Positions 1-14,541 of a stretch of 64,000 bases of DNA are shown piece by piece. The translations under genes and the position numbers were made by a program. Position 1 is the first letter of the stretch. Each line of letters starts with the position of its first letter. The stretch is from Eleginops maclovinus (taxonomy: Eukaryota; Chordata; Actinopteri; Perciformes; Eleginopidae). The notes under the pieces were generated by a model. That model ran no database searches, was not told where the DNA came from, and saw only the letters and a list, made by a program, of their open reading frames with translations. The stretch covers positions 6,204,655 to 6,268,654 of the forward strand of contig NC_086363.1 in NCBI RefSeq assembly GCF_036324505.1, written 5' to 3'.

Positions 1-3083
<3,083 letters not shown>

Positions 3084-3109
3084 CACACAGACTGCTCTCA
3101 ACTCAACTC

Positions 3110-3440
3110 AACTTTATTTATAAAGCCCTTTAAAAAAACAGCCGCAGCTGAAACAAAGTGCTGCACATGGATGAAAACCCGTAGCACAAGACACAAAAAC
3201 ATCAATAAACAATAACAATATCAAAACAACAAGACCAATGAAACAAAAACAGAAACAGAGTCTCATTGCTGGGTTAAAAGCCAAGGAATAGAAATGGGTT
3301 TTAAGACAAGTTTTAAAAATGGGCAGTGAAGGGGCTTGTCTAATGTGCAATGGGAGGTCATTCCACAGTTTAGGACCGGCAGTGGAAAAAGCTCTATCCC
3401 CCTTGAGCTTCCGTTTAGGCCTGGTACCTGCAGGAGCAGC
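3110..3440. repeat. Interspersed repeat of a type common in teleosts
   Basis: Just after the TMEM151B stop codon lies a stretch beginning with repeated CAACT units and ACTTTATTTATAAAGCCC. It continues through AAAGTGCTGCACATGGATG and a block about filling out a 'ggtcattccacagtttagg' motif. This layout is typical of a very abundant dispersed fish repeat whose class I cannot assign. It probably lies in the TMEM151B 3' UTR, since no other polyA signal precedes it. Confidence 0.6.
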
Positions 3441-6400
3441 TGATCAGCTGACCTCTGAGCAAAGACTGTAACACAGGAACAGAGTGAGAAGGGCTAACAC
3501 TGACTTCTCGTTTTCCCTTCTACATCAGTGTGAACTCCACAAGTTACCACAAACAAGGATTTTTTCAAGTTTCTATAGATACTGTAGCCTCAACACACAA
3601 GAACCAGTACACATGGGAAAGTCCATGCAGTGTAGACTTGATGCTTTTTTTGAGACTGTTATAGGAAATATGGCTTTAAAAGACCAAAATGTGTCACATA
3701 ATGTTGTACAGCGTCCTCAAGGACTGGAGTCAAATAACCAAGGAATACCAAGGGGATTCACATCCTACTGTAAATGCCATATTTGTAGATTAGTCACAGT
3801 CAATGACTTGATGAGTAACATGAGTAGTATTTGAAGGCTATTATGGGTATGACTCAGCGCTAGCCTAGGAAATTGCCAAGAAATGAAAGGAATAGGACAA
3901 TTATTGAACATGTGAATGGCAATAACATAAATATTTAGAGGATCATTGACTCACACATCTTCTGAGGCAAAATGCAAAGATATCAGCCTTCTTGTCAAAG
4001 CATAAGTTACACAACAAGATATTTTGCTGAAACAAAATACAGGTCTTAAGGCTCAAATGAACAAACATCCGCATGTTGAACGCCGGTCATTCAAAGTCAA
4101 TGACCAATTTTATAGGGAATAGATGTCCTTAGTATAAGGATAAATGTCGGAGGGCAGATGCAGAAATATCAAGTTAGCTGAAATCGTTTCGGCTGCGATG
4201 ACATTATACTTGCTGGCTTCCTAAATATAGCAACACAGTCGATGAATAATTTAGCACAGGAGGGCTAAAGGACACGAGATCTTCAAACTGCATCAACAAC
4301 AACTTCTTCAAACAGTCAATTATCACTAAAGTTAACCTTTTCTTGAACGAACAACTACATAGTTCAGTGCTAATACTAAAATCTCTCATTTTAATATTTG
4401 ATTTTATATTTGGCAATATTTCTATTTAGCCTACCTCTTTGTTTAAGTGCCTCGTGATTCACTGTTACTGCAGAGCATAAGCTATCATAACTAAATTAAT
4501 CTTACCATCGCATCCAAACAAGTTGAATTCACACCTGTAATAGCTCATTGGAGAAATGTCATGTATTGTTCAACACACACAAGGTGAAACAAATCTGAAT
4601 GTTTTCAAATGATTTCCCTCATGATATAACACAGCTCTCGTACACTGACGCTGCTGCTGATGCATGTCAGAGAGCTCGCCATCAAAGGCGCTGGAAATAG
4701 GCAAAGGCCTGGATTCACTACTGTTTCTGTCAGATTGAATTGTATGACTACTTAAAGAACAAAAAAGAAATCCTCTCAAATGACCTCATGCAGTCTGTCA
4801 GTCATGGGGAATATTGTTTGTCTCTGGAACTGCCAAATATGATGTAAGTATTAGTTTAAATTGAGCTAATTGAAACAGTATAACGACACATTTTAATGTA
4901 TAAACCAGCCTACAACTCATAAGAAGTGGAAGATAAATTCAGTCTCCCCCATTAAAGCCCCATCAAAATGTCCTTGAATATGAAATATCAGAGTCTGCCT
5001 GTGGTCAGACATGCTGTCTGTCTTCCTGTCACAATCACGACCCTGCACTGTACAATTGTGAACAATCAGCCATACTCCTTACATTGCATTCTTAGTTTGG
5101 AGTCGCAGACTTTCTTTATAGCAATACTAAAAGATCCAAAATAGTCAAAGCGAGTAAGGCATGATAATAACAGACTCACAAACCTCACATTTCATTCAGC
5201 AAAAGTCAAGACGACTAGTAGGTCATCTATGCAAGCCCATAGATCTCAGGACAGGGCAAAGATTCTGCTTTTCGATCATCACTCCTGTCTCAAAACTAAA
5301 GGTTAGTTAACAAGGATTAGCTGCGTAATCACCAGATCGTAGAACAAACGGAGAAACAGATATCTGATACGCTCCAGGATTTTGGTTGCAACAGCTATTT
5401 ATAAATCCATTTCTAAGTCCTTCCTACATTCTTGATGGTTCTTTCATTCAAGGGATTTACTAAATTGGTTTGCACCAGTAGAAATATAAAAAGACTTTTG
5501 TTATAATGTGTAAATGGGTGGACGTTGCTAACAAATCAAGATGACGGTTATGATTAATACCAATGTGATATGTGTCCAGTAAATATAAAGCTCACGTCAA
5601 CATTGGGTTAGCTTGCAGCTAGCATTGCTCTGTTTGAACACAATTCACCTCTCAGCCCCTTTAAGGCTCATAATTTAACACGCTTTTATCTTGTTTACCG
5701 AAGAGAAGCCTCCAGTTGAAATTTAGATAAGCTGACAGCCAGTTGGTGGAGTGTGAGCCTTATATTTCCGTGAGAAATATGAGATTGGTATTCTTTGAAA
5801 TCTCACTCTCCTTCAGAAAACAAATGGGCATTTTCCCCCAACATGTCTAACTATCCCTTTAATGGATAAGAGGTGGTAAGCTACGCAACCTTCAGCGGGA
5901 AACCAAAAAGACAGAGCGATCGAAATGCATTCATTCAATCATTGAGATTCTCATTAAGGACTGGATCATATCCCAGCATGCTTTGGTCAAAAGGCATGCA
6001 ATTATATTCTGTCCGTGTACTGTGGGGTAAAGTGTACAACTATAAGAACACCACAAGAGCATGCAAAGTCCACAAGGATAAGAAAAGAAGTAGAATCTAT
6101 TTAGAAAAGGATTTTGGACTCACTGTTTTATACTGAAGACGTCACATTTTCTCATCCATGATTAGCCAATAAGCCTCTCACATGGCTTCACTGTGATCCA
6201 TACATGTGTACTAATAGAAAAATGTGTTTACCGGTGCAATGTTTACATAACAAAAGTAACACAAAACTCATTCAAAAGGGTTATGAATCTGACTAGACTC
6301 ATAGCTAGACATGTTTTCCTCTGTAGACGACTGTTAGCAGCGTACAAGCTTCTGTCATGCAAAGCACTGAACCCTTTATCATGTGTCTGAAGTAGATTAG

Positions 6401-7260
6401 GTTGTTGGTATGATATGTACTCTTTCACCCAAAAATGCTCTGGGGATTTGTTTTTATATTTAAATGATTTTCAAGACAGTGGGGCAGGGTTTGTACTGTA
6501 AATAAAATATGAAAGTGTCGATAGGGATCTTAGCTGAATGTGTGGCACACTTAGTGGTTACAGAAGCAGGGACATTTTTAATGCTCAGATGTAGAATGGT
6601 AGGTTTGTTGGGTCAAACAATGGCAATACAATCCGCTGTAAAAATGATTCAGGCAACATTTGCTATTTGAAGGTTTGTTTCCCTTTAATCCCATTTTTAA
6701 AATCAGATTTCATAGACCTTGTGTCAGAACTATTTGACTGGTTTACGATCACAACAACATATTTTTGAAGGAAAATGATTGGGTTATTATTATTGATAGT
6801 CTTTTATCCTATGTGGGTTTTTCTGTGTGCTAGTCCACCATTACAAAATAGCTTTACCTCTCTTGGTACGATTCTAGAAGAAAATTCCTTATTTTGCACG
6901 ATTAAGATGTTTTGTTGCCACCTATATCTATAAGTCAGTAGATATGGGTTTAAAAAAGTAAAGACAACAAGAGAGTGTATGTATTCCAACACCACCACAA
7001 CGTGGCCTTGATGTTACATAAGGACTGAAAACCAAATGTGTGTATCAAAATGACAAAAAGGCTCCTCAATAAACTGAAATGCTCACAAAAACGTGTGTCA
7101 AGAATTCATTCATGTAAGAAAATGTCAGAATGTGATTTAAGGCTGAACCGAAAGTCTTTTGTTTTTACACTCAAAACCTTTTTCAGTTTTATTTGAACTT
7201 GCCCTAGAATAAGATGTATATCCCTGACTCAAACCAGATGAATAGACAGGGAAAAAATAA
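3441..7260. other. Intergenic, no gene seen
   Basis: The stretch between TMEM151B and TCTE1 is AT-rich. Short open frames here (for example 5873-6136 and 6193-6390) lack splice context or recognisable motifs. I see nothing that supports a gene. Confidence 0.5.
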
Positions 7261-7261
7261 T

Positions 7262-7342
7262 AATGAATAATGTCAGGTTTAAGCGTCTTTGAGCATTAGG
7301 AAAAGGGCTATATAAATCTTATGTATTATTATTATTATTAAG
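7262..7342 (+). repeat. Retroposon 3'-tail-like repeat ending in (ATT)n
   Basis: The sequence has AAGCGTCTTTGAGCATTAGG, then GGGCTATATAAATCTTATG, then an ATT repeat at the end. This is the layout of 3' tails of fish LINE/SINE copies ('...AGCGCTATATAAAT...ATTATTATT'). The body upstream is not recognisable, so this is likely a short 5'-truncated copy. Confidence 0.55.
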
Positions 7343-7692
7343 AACAACTCCAGATATTTCGTATTACCTTAGTGTGATACTTCCCATTTTGTAAACTGTA
7401 TATATGGTCTATGTTTTAATATGTGCTAGTGAGTCATAATATGACTGTCTTATGGTTCTTACACATGTTTAAGTGCTGAGTACAACAAGTAACAAGATAA
7501 GAGAGACCTCCTGGTTTCAGATTACTCCTTTATATTGTTCCAATTATCTGAGTATGTAGGATATACACCATCAAATCTCAAATAGGCACATCAAAGAAAA
7601 GCTGACAACGTTGAGTATCCAAAGGTAGATAGATATCAGTGGCTTAATGAATACTGGACAACAGGAATTAAATACTACTAAAGATTTGTAAT

Positions 7693-10600
7693 TTAAAAAC
7701 AAGCTGTTGATGTTTTTTTGGCTTTACTTTCCCGAGCATGTCTCTTTTTTTCTAAACACTGGTTGGTCCACACCACCTGGTCGATGAAGGAGGCGCTCTT
7801 CTCGTCGACCTCCGTCAGACGGATGTCACACTCTGTCAGGCTGGTGTTGTTGGACATGGCCTCCTCCAGAGCTTTACCTCCATCCTGCACAAAGAGTCAG
7901 AGACGGAGAGGACAAACACATTTGATGCATGTCCCCCTCCGGGCAACTCTTGCTGTCTGAAATAGCCCACACTTTGTAAACTGCTTATTGTGAGTGTCAC
8001 CAATGTTTTATTGTTATGTCTGAAACAGGCCTTCTATTTTTGTGAACCAAGGTCACGGATATTGATGGTGAGGCACATCGCATTTCTGCTATGCGTGGGA
8101 TTTTTGATCTTCCGCACTGTATTCCAGTCAGACACACACTTTATGAAGAGGAAAGAGCATGAGAAGAGGAACACCTGACCCACCTCTCACCGTGATACAC
8201 TGACTGTAACTTTCCATTATTTTGTGTTTTCCACACATACAGTATCTGTGAATAATTCATGGGACTGATTCTTTCAAGCTATTCTGTCTGTTTCCTTCAA
8301 TGCGGGCTGTGTGTGCAGGCACCAGCATGCCTTAGGACGGAAATACAGTACTTAAAAAAACCAGTGTTTCATAAGATCTGGTACAGAGAGCCACGTGCTG
8401 TGCACATTCTTAAAGAAACACAGTTTAAAAGATAACAGTTTAAAACATATTTGATGTATCTTTTTTATAGTATATTCTGTACATTTTTACTTTATTTTAT
8501 TTCCCTTTTTGAAGATTTTTCATTTATTTTTTGTGTAATATTTTTTTTTATGTTCCAATCCCAAAATAATAAAAACAAATACACATATTATGGTTCTTTG
8601 TTGTAAATATAAATAAGCATTGACACAACATTGTGCTGAATAAATAATGTTCTAAAAATAATTGAAACAAATGAATCTTGCCAATCTATGTCACCCTTCT
8701 GATATGGATGATTGACAACCACGCCTTTTCTCTGGCCCCGCCCTCAGGTAAACATTAATTTTTTTAATAACCCCCCCATGGTCATAAGGTGTAGTAAAAG
8801 CAATTTACTTACCACTCCCAGGTTATTGCAGGAGAGATTGAGGCTCTTCAGGGTGCTTCTCTGATCCAGCACTTTTGACAGTACGATGGCAGTTGGCCTT
8901 GTCAGCTCGTTGCCCCCCAGGTGCAGGTGAAGCAGGGTGTTGTTGCTCAGCAAGGCCTTGCCCATCGCCTGCCCCCCCTCATCTCTCAAACGGTTGAGAC
9001 GCAGGTTGAGCGACAACAGGGTAGAGTTCACGGACAAGGCATGAGCTATAGCTTTGGCCCCGGGGCCTCCAATATTGTTGTCGCACAGGTTCAGGGTCTC
9101 CAGGTTGCTCATGGTGAGCAGCTTTCCGATGGCCCTGGCTCCTTTGTCTCCGATCAGGTTGTGAGAGAAGTCGAGTTCCCTCAGGGACGGGTGGTCCAGA
9201 AGGTATTTCACCAGCAGACGGCACTTCTTATCCTCCATGTGGCTTAGATGGAGCCTTAGGAGCTGTGGAAACAAGATATTATGAAGATTGTGTGATGAGT
9301 AGCACAAAAACTGAATCACCAGAGCACAGGTAAGACGTCATAGGGCGTAGAACAGGAGAATAGCAGATGCTAATTTTCCTTTGAACACTCCACAAAAACA
9401 CAAGGCACTGTTTCGCAAATGCTTCTATACATGAGGTTAGCCTATTGCACAATAACATACATTAAGTATATAACAGAAAAGAAAAGATTTGCAGCTTTTC
9501 TCTGTTTTATCACTGTGACTTCTGATTCAACAAGAAGTCAGAATTGTAATCTAGGAAATTGTGGTGGGCTGTATTTATTCTAGTATATTTTAATCTTAAC
9601 TATTTAGTGAAAATGTAATTGACTCATAAGCTCCAGGCCTGATACCAGGTCCAATAATATATTGTACGGTTTCCATGTCAGACACAGAAATCAGTAGTGG
9701 ATACATTCCCTGTTCTCACATAGTAGCAAAATAAATGTGACAAAGCTTTTGTCAAATTGTGACTTATTTAGGCTGCAGCCAGACGCTCTGGAGTATTTTA
9801 TTTGACACAAATAGAGCAGATTTACTGTGCAGCTCCAACAACAACTTTCCTGTTTCACACATCAGGGATAGTAAAATGTGTAAATGATGCTTTGCAGCTG
9901 GCAAAAATACTCCAGATATTTAGGCAAAGGAGCTTCAAAAGGCAGCACGCTTTAAGTAAAGAGGAATCATTATTTACCTTTAAAGTCTTACAGGACTTGA
10001 CAGCTTTGGCGAGGGACTCACAATCTCTGTCGGTCATCTCAAACATCTTCGACTCAAAGTTCAGACCACATTGTTTGACCCTGTACACCAAATGGAGCTC
10101 TTCCAGGTTTGGCAGCTTGTCGAGCAGGATGTTAAAATCAAAGTGGTCCATAGACGGTCCGTTGTACTCATCTTCACTTGCCAACTCGGAGCCATATTCC
10201 TCCTCTTCCTTCTGCTGCTCCTTGATAGGCGGCAGGAGCTGGGAGATGTTTAGCCTCTTGATGTAGTTCTTACAAAGAGGAACCATTTCTACTACCTTTT
10301 TTGTCTCTGTTACGTCTGGGATAAAATGCTCAATCATGTTCTCCATTTGCCTCTCAAAGAACATTTGTTTCCAGCTGTTGCCATAATGAGTTAAGTCATA
10401 AAGGCCCCCCTGCGCCTCGCAGCACCGCTTCCAATACACACCATCAATGATCAGGTTGGCTGTCACATGAAGGGGCACGGAGGTGGACAGTGTTTCCTGC
10501 ACAAAGTCTTTCTGGATGGGGGAAAGGGCTTCCCATATGGGCTTTTCTGTGAAAGGAAAGCTTGGGTAAAGTCCGGTTTTATAAAAGGTAAAGTGTGTTT

Positions 10601-11205
10601 ATTATCATCAATTTGGGTAGTAACGGTTTACATGTAATGTGAATTATGCAATACTATATTTGACTACATTCAACCCAGATTACATTACAAAATGCAATAG
10701 GATTATAGAAACATCGGCAAAGATAAGTTGAAAACATTTTTTTGTCTTGAAAATATAGCAATTTTAATTTTAATTTCATGATAATTAATGTTAATAACTT
10801 GATAAAAAATGTCTCTACTTGCAAACTACTTTTTATTTGCTAATTAAATGTTAAATTAAGTTAGAAATGTTTAAAGAGTGAACAATTTGTGTCCATTTTT
10901 CCAATTTGAAATAATAAAAGCTATTTAGATTTCATTAGAACATTTGTGGTCCATTAGATTGTGTCACCTTATACAAAATGATGTCGTTTCTATTCAATTC
11001 TGTTTATAGTTCAATGTAATCTGACCCAAACCTGATGAAACTATATTAAAAACAACAGCATACCCTCAAAGTTCCTCACAATAGATTGCAGACAGAGGTT
11101 GGATAAAAAAGGTACTGTGTTCAGGAACCAGTGAGCATCTTCGGCGATGATCCTCCTCAGCTGTCTGAAGTCTGCAGCTGTGGGGGGATCAGGAGACTTG
11201 GACAT
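7693..11205 (-). CDS. tcte1: TCTE1/DRC5, dynein regulatory complex subunit 5
   Basis: Four coding exons on the minus strand, 11205-11064, 10546-9978, 9262-8813 and 7884-7693, join in frame to 1353 nt (450 aa). The protein starts MSKSPDPPTAADF and ends STACF before TAA. A unique N-terminal half is followed by leucine-rich repeats of the ribonuclease-inhibitor type, residues about 230-400, with motifs such as LRELDFSHNLIGDKGARAIG and LETLNLCDNNIGGPGAKAIA. TCTE1 is the nexin-dynein regulatory complex subunit DRC5 of motile cilia and sperm flagella. Human TCTE1 is about 500 aa. A non-coding 5' exon probably ends at 11553 (GCACTGCAG then GTAACG) and splices to the acceptor at 11226-11227. All splice sites are GT/AG. 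Other NLR/RNH1-like LRR proteins share the repeats, but the N-terminal half and the TMEM151B neighbour favour TCTE1. Confidence 0.9.
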
Positions 11206-11580
11206 GGTTGCAGGATTTCGAAACCCTTAAAGAAACATTCAATCACACATTAAAAGTTGCACATCACACCAAGTGTACATAGTATGTAAACTATACGCAT
11301 ACTTTAATCACAACTAATTATACAAGTTTGAGCTAACGTGTGCTATCATACTGTTGCTAGCACAAACTCCAAAATAAGTTATGAGCTAGCAGACCCCCAA
11401 AGCTAATGTTAGCAAAAACGCGATTATTTTTCCTACTATGGTTATTCAGTAACAGTAAAAAAAATAAAAACGTGTAAAAACGATACAGCTTCATTTTGTT
11501 TTAAAGTATTCATTTACTACAGACATCTCAAAGTGGTGCGTTCAAACGTTACCTGCAGTGCACTGGAATGGGCTATACTT

Positions 11581-11594
11581 GTCTCCTTGGTAAC
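11581..11594. promoter_or_regulatory. X-box-like RFX site at the TCTE1 promoter
   Basis: GTCTCCTTGGTAAC has one perfect RFX half-site (GGTAAC) and an upstream half-site close to GTNRCC, spaced by two bases. It lies about 30 bp beyond the donor of the putative non-coding first exon of TCTE1, so close to its start site. RFX factors drive ciliary genes through X-boxes, which fits an axonemal gene. The match is by eye, with one base off consensus. Confidence 0.5.
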
Positions 11595-11639
11595 AAGACG
11601 CACTGTGTTGACTTTTTGAAACCTCGGAAATTTGAGCGC

Positions 11640-13108
11640 TCAGCCCTGACCGTTACCTTAAGGCCAGTCAATGCTTAGCTCTACGGTAAGTGTTTTTTTT
11701 AATTATAATTATTTTTAAAACATGCTGTAACTACACTTTTAGTATTTCACATTGTGCCACTATTTAAAGAATGTCAGATAAGAGAACTTGTGAAAACACA
11801 GGGTGGAGAAATTGGAACTGTGAGTCAACAATAGCACTGCATTAATAAAATTGTCATAAAAGCTGATTTTCCGATTTTCAACGAATGCAACACATTAAGT
11901 GCAACGGTAGTTTTAAAGCAGCCCACTTCATGCAATTATGAATCCAAAAGAGGTTAACAAAAAATTGATAAGACTTATGATTGAGTGCGTTTTCAGATTT
12001 ACAGGATGCTGTGTCTTGGAGCTGCAGCAGTGTTTGGCCTGATCACGCTGTGAGGAACATTTGGATTCTACAAAGCAGGCAGATGGAGCATGGGCTTTTT
12101 GGATAAGAGAATACTGGAGTGAATCCATCCTTCTTACAAACAACAACACTGAGCAGGTGGAAAGCTCTGTGGGCACGTAAATATCACTGACTATCAACTT
12201 AAGAGAATCCTGGTTGTTATCCAAAAAAAAGATATCAGCGAAAACACTGTAAATATGGTTTATTCTGACCCCACAATCACTTCTGCTGCTGAGCAATACT
12301 ATGATAAATTGGTTTTCTCCTTCCTTCCTCAAACACTACGTTAATACTTAAATGAAATTCAGTGGAAGTTGAATGAAGAAGTCAAAGCAATAATATACCA
12401 AAGAATATGAATAGCCTCAAAATTTTCAACCACAAAGGCTCTCCAAATGTCTACCCAGTGATGCATAACAACAACCAAAAGAGAAATAAAAGAAGTAGAA
12501 TGCAATTTAAAATGACCAAAAGGACAAGAGAGATGGTGCTGTTGCTGACTTCAGGTTGCTCCCAGAGTCTGTTGTAGGGTTGAATGGAGGACTGAGAGGC
12601 TCCGACTGTAGCCCCGAGGCACCATCACTGTCATCCTCATGTAATACAGACTGACAGACACACGCTCCCCTCGTACTCCGGCTTTAATGGACTGCCGTGA
12701 CATCCTCAGCATGGGAGGCCGGCTCTCTCTGTGAGGGGGGAGTCAGTGTGGGATGAAACACGGTGTTAAGTGTGCTCCTGAATCCAAACCAAGAAGTGTC
12801 ACGGGAAGGTTCACTGATCAGGGAGGCAATTCATTGTCCTAAAAAAGACAGCATGATTCAGCTGTCAACAAACATAAATCAATGGGGAGTTTCTCAGAGA
12901 GGATTATGCAATTTTTAACTGATAATACACGAGGCGAAATCCAGCAATAGAAATGTTCTTTCCAGAAATTGGTATGATATATTTTAGATGAATTGCAAAA
13001 TGCTTGATTTTATGTTTGCAGTTGGCTTAAAGTAGTCAAAATGAAAATATATTTGGCCTAAATATAGTGGAATTCACTTAAAAACACCCACATTGGCAAG
13101 TTTCTAAT

Positions 13109-13176
<68 letters not shown>

Positions 13177-14100
13177 ATCCCAAGGCGCTGTTGCATTAGT
13201 TGCTAGGTTACACAGCATGTGTGTTGCTGTCAAGAAAAGGGATAGTTTTGCAAAAATTGAAGTTTCTCTCCAAGATGTAAAACCTATTTTGCTCACGCGA
13301 CTCTAAATGTTTAATATTTTGTAAAACATTTAAAGTTATTATATATTTAGCATCAGATCAGTGGCACAAGTCACAACCCCAGCTCTACTAAAACATTGGT
13401 TTTTAAACAGCTTAGCAATTTAACAACTTTGCTTTTGCTAAATGGTAGTGATGCGATATGAGCTTATCTCTGGAGCGTTGCCAGTGGGAGTGATTAACGC
13501 CCGGCCCAGGAGCCTTTCAGCAAAGCGCCATAGCTCGTGTCTCAAAAGGAGCACTTCCCAGAAGGGCATGGGGAAGAACAGAAAGCAGGAAATCCCTGAA
13601 TGAAACAAAAAACAACAATAAAAAAAGGGAAACATCTCATAATTCTTCCAACATGATTGGTGTCATTTTAAAATAAATGGTATCATGTATCTCTGCAGGC
13701 TGTGCAGTGATAGTTAATGGGGATTCAAGAGTGTGTTCTGTGAGACTGTACTGTGGTGCTTCAGCCAAATGCTAGTTCAGTGTGTTAGCATGATAACAGA
13801 AAGTTCCTATTCAGGCTAAACACAAAGCAGAGCAAAGGCTGAGGAGAATTTCCCCAGTCTCGCAGGTGTTTGTCAAAAAGTACTGAGCATTTAAAAAGAT
13901 AACGTTTCATATCTAGAAGTTATTGAAATAGTTTACAGTATAGAAGAAACCAGTGAGTACCTGGAGGCACAACACGAATTGCCTGAGGTTCCTGAGAATA
14001 ACATCTAAACCCACCAAATGCTTCTCGAGATATTTGGCCTGGACAAAAATGGTTTGTTAGTAGTAGACGGGATTGGTGGAAACTATGCTTGGACAAAGTC
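11640..14100. other. TCTE1-RNF8 intergenic region, no supported gene
   Basis: This interval separates the TCTE1 start from the RNF8 3' end. A minus-strand open frame at about 12,545-12,735 and another at 13438-13635 are preceded by weak acceptor-like sequence but match nothing I know. A donor-like CTACGGTAAG occurs near 11,680 on the plus strand, so a divergent non-coding transcript from the TCTE1 promoter is possible but not shown. Confidence 0.4.
13111..13175. repeat. (AC)n microsatellite
   Basis: About 60 bp of AC dinucleotides ending in ACGCACACAG lie in the intergenic region between TCTE1 and RNF8. Confidence 0.95.
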
Positions 14101-14136
14101 AACATGTGACTTCAGAAATGCATAAGAAGAAACATT

Positions 14137-14142
14137 TTTATT
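14137..14142 (-). terminator. PolyA signal of RNF8
   Basis: AATAAA on the minus strand lies about 200 nt downstream of the TAG stop at 14339-14341. Its position supports reading the 14339-14541 exon as the terminal exon of a minus-strand gene. Confidence 0.6.
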
Positions 14143-14338
14143 CCTTTTTTTTTCAAAAACAAAGAAAAAGAGACAACAGATCATTTTACAAAAAGACAAA
14201 CGTAAACCTCATCTGAATCAGGTAAGTGGACTCACCAACAGACCAAAACGTAATGTACTATCTGGGGACAATCCAGGGAAATGCAAACATCAACACCAAA
14301 AAAGTCCAATTCACATTGCAGGCCCCGGGACAGAAGGG

Positions 14339-14541
14339 CTAATCGTCCAACACATCAAGGCTTCCGTCAGAGTCGCTGTAGGGCGTGCTGGAGTCTATGT
14401 GGACGCTGCTATACGTGTCCACAGAGACCACGGAGCTCAGGCTGCTGCCGATGGACACCATGCTGCTGTCGCTGCTGTCGCTGTTGCTGCTCCTGCTGCT
14501 GTCGTCATCGTGGATCACCATCACCTGAGCACCCGAGTCAG
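14339..14541 (-). CDS. rnf8: Terminal exon of RNF8 with acidic Ser-rich tail
   Basis: The exon follows a tandem CAGCAG acceptor, so it may start at 14541 or 14544; both keep the frame. The donor at 19939 leaves one G, and G plus CT (or CA) gives Ala, which also follows ERK in human RNF8. The encoded tail begins ADSGAQVMVIHDDDSSRSS, continues with many Ser-Asp repeats and ends DGSLDVLDD before TAG. VMVI followed by acidic and serine residues is the layout of a SUMO-interaction motif (residues about 465-474). A function for the tail is inferred from composition only. A competing last exon near 19,711 is listed among the rejected items. Confidence 0.65.

Noticed and set aside
8921..9247. Plus-strand ORF of 108 codons
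   Set aside because: It is antisense to the LRR exon of TCTE1.
12545..12735. Minus-strand open frame of about 60 codons with possible acceptor
   Set aside because: No recognised family, no donor or second exon in phase, and the composition does not stand out.
13438..13635. Minus-strand ORF starting MFPFFYCC
   Set aside because: It is AT-rich at the start, has no domain and no polyA or splice context strong enough to call a gene.
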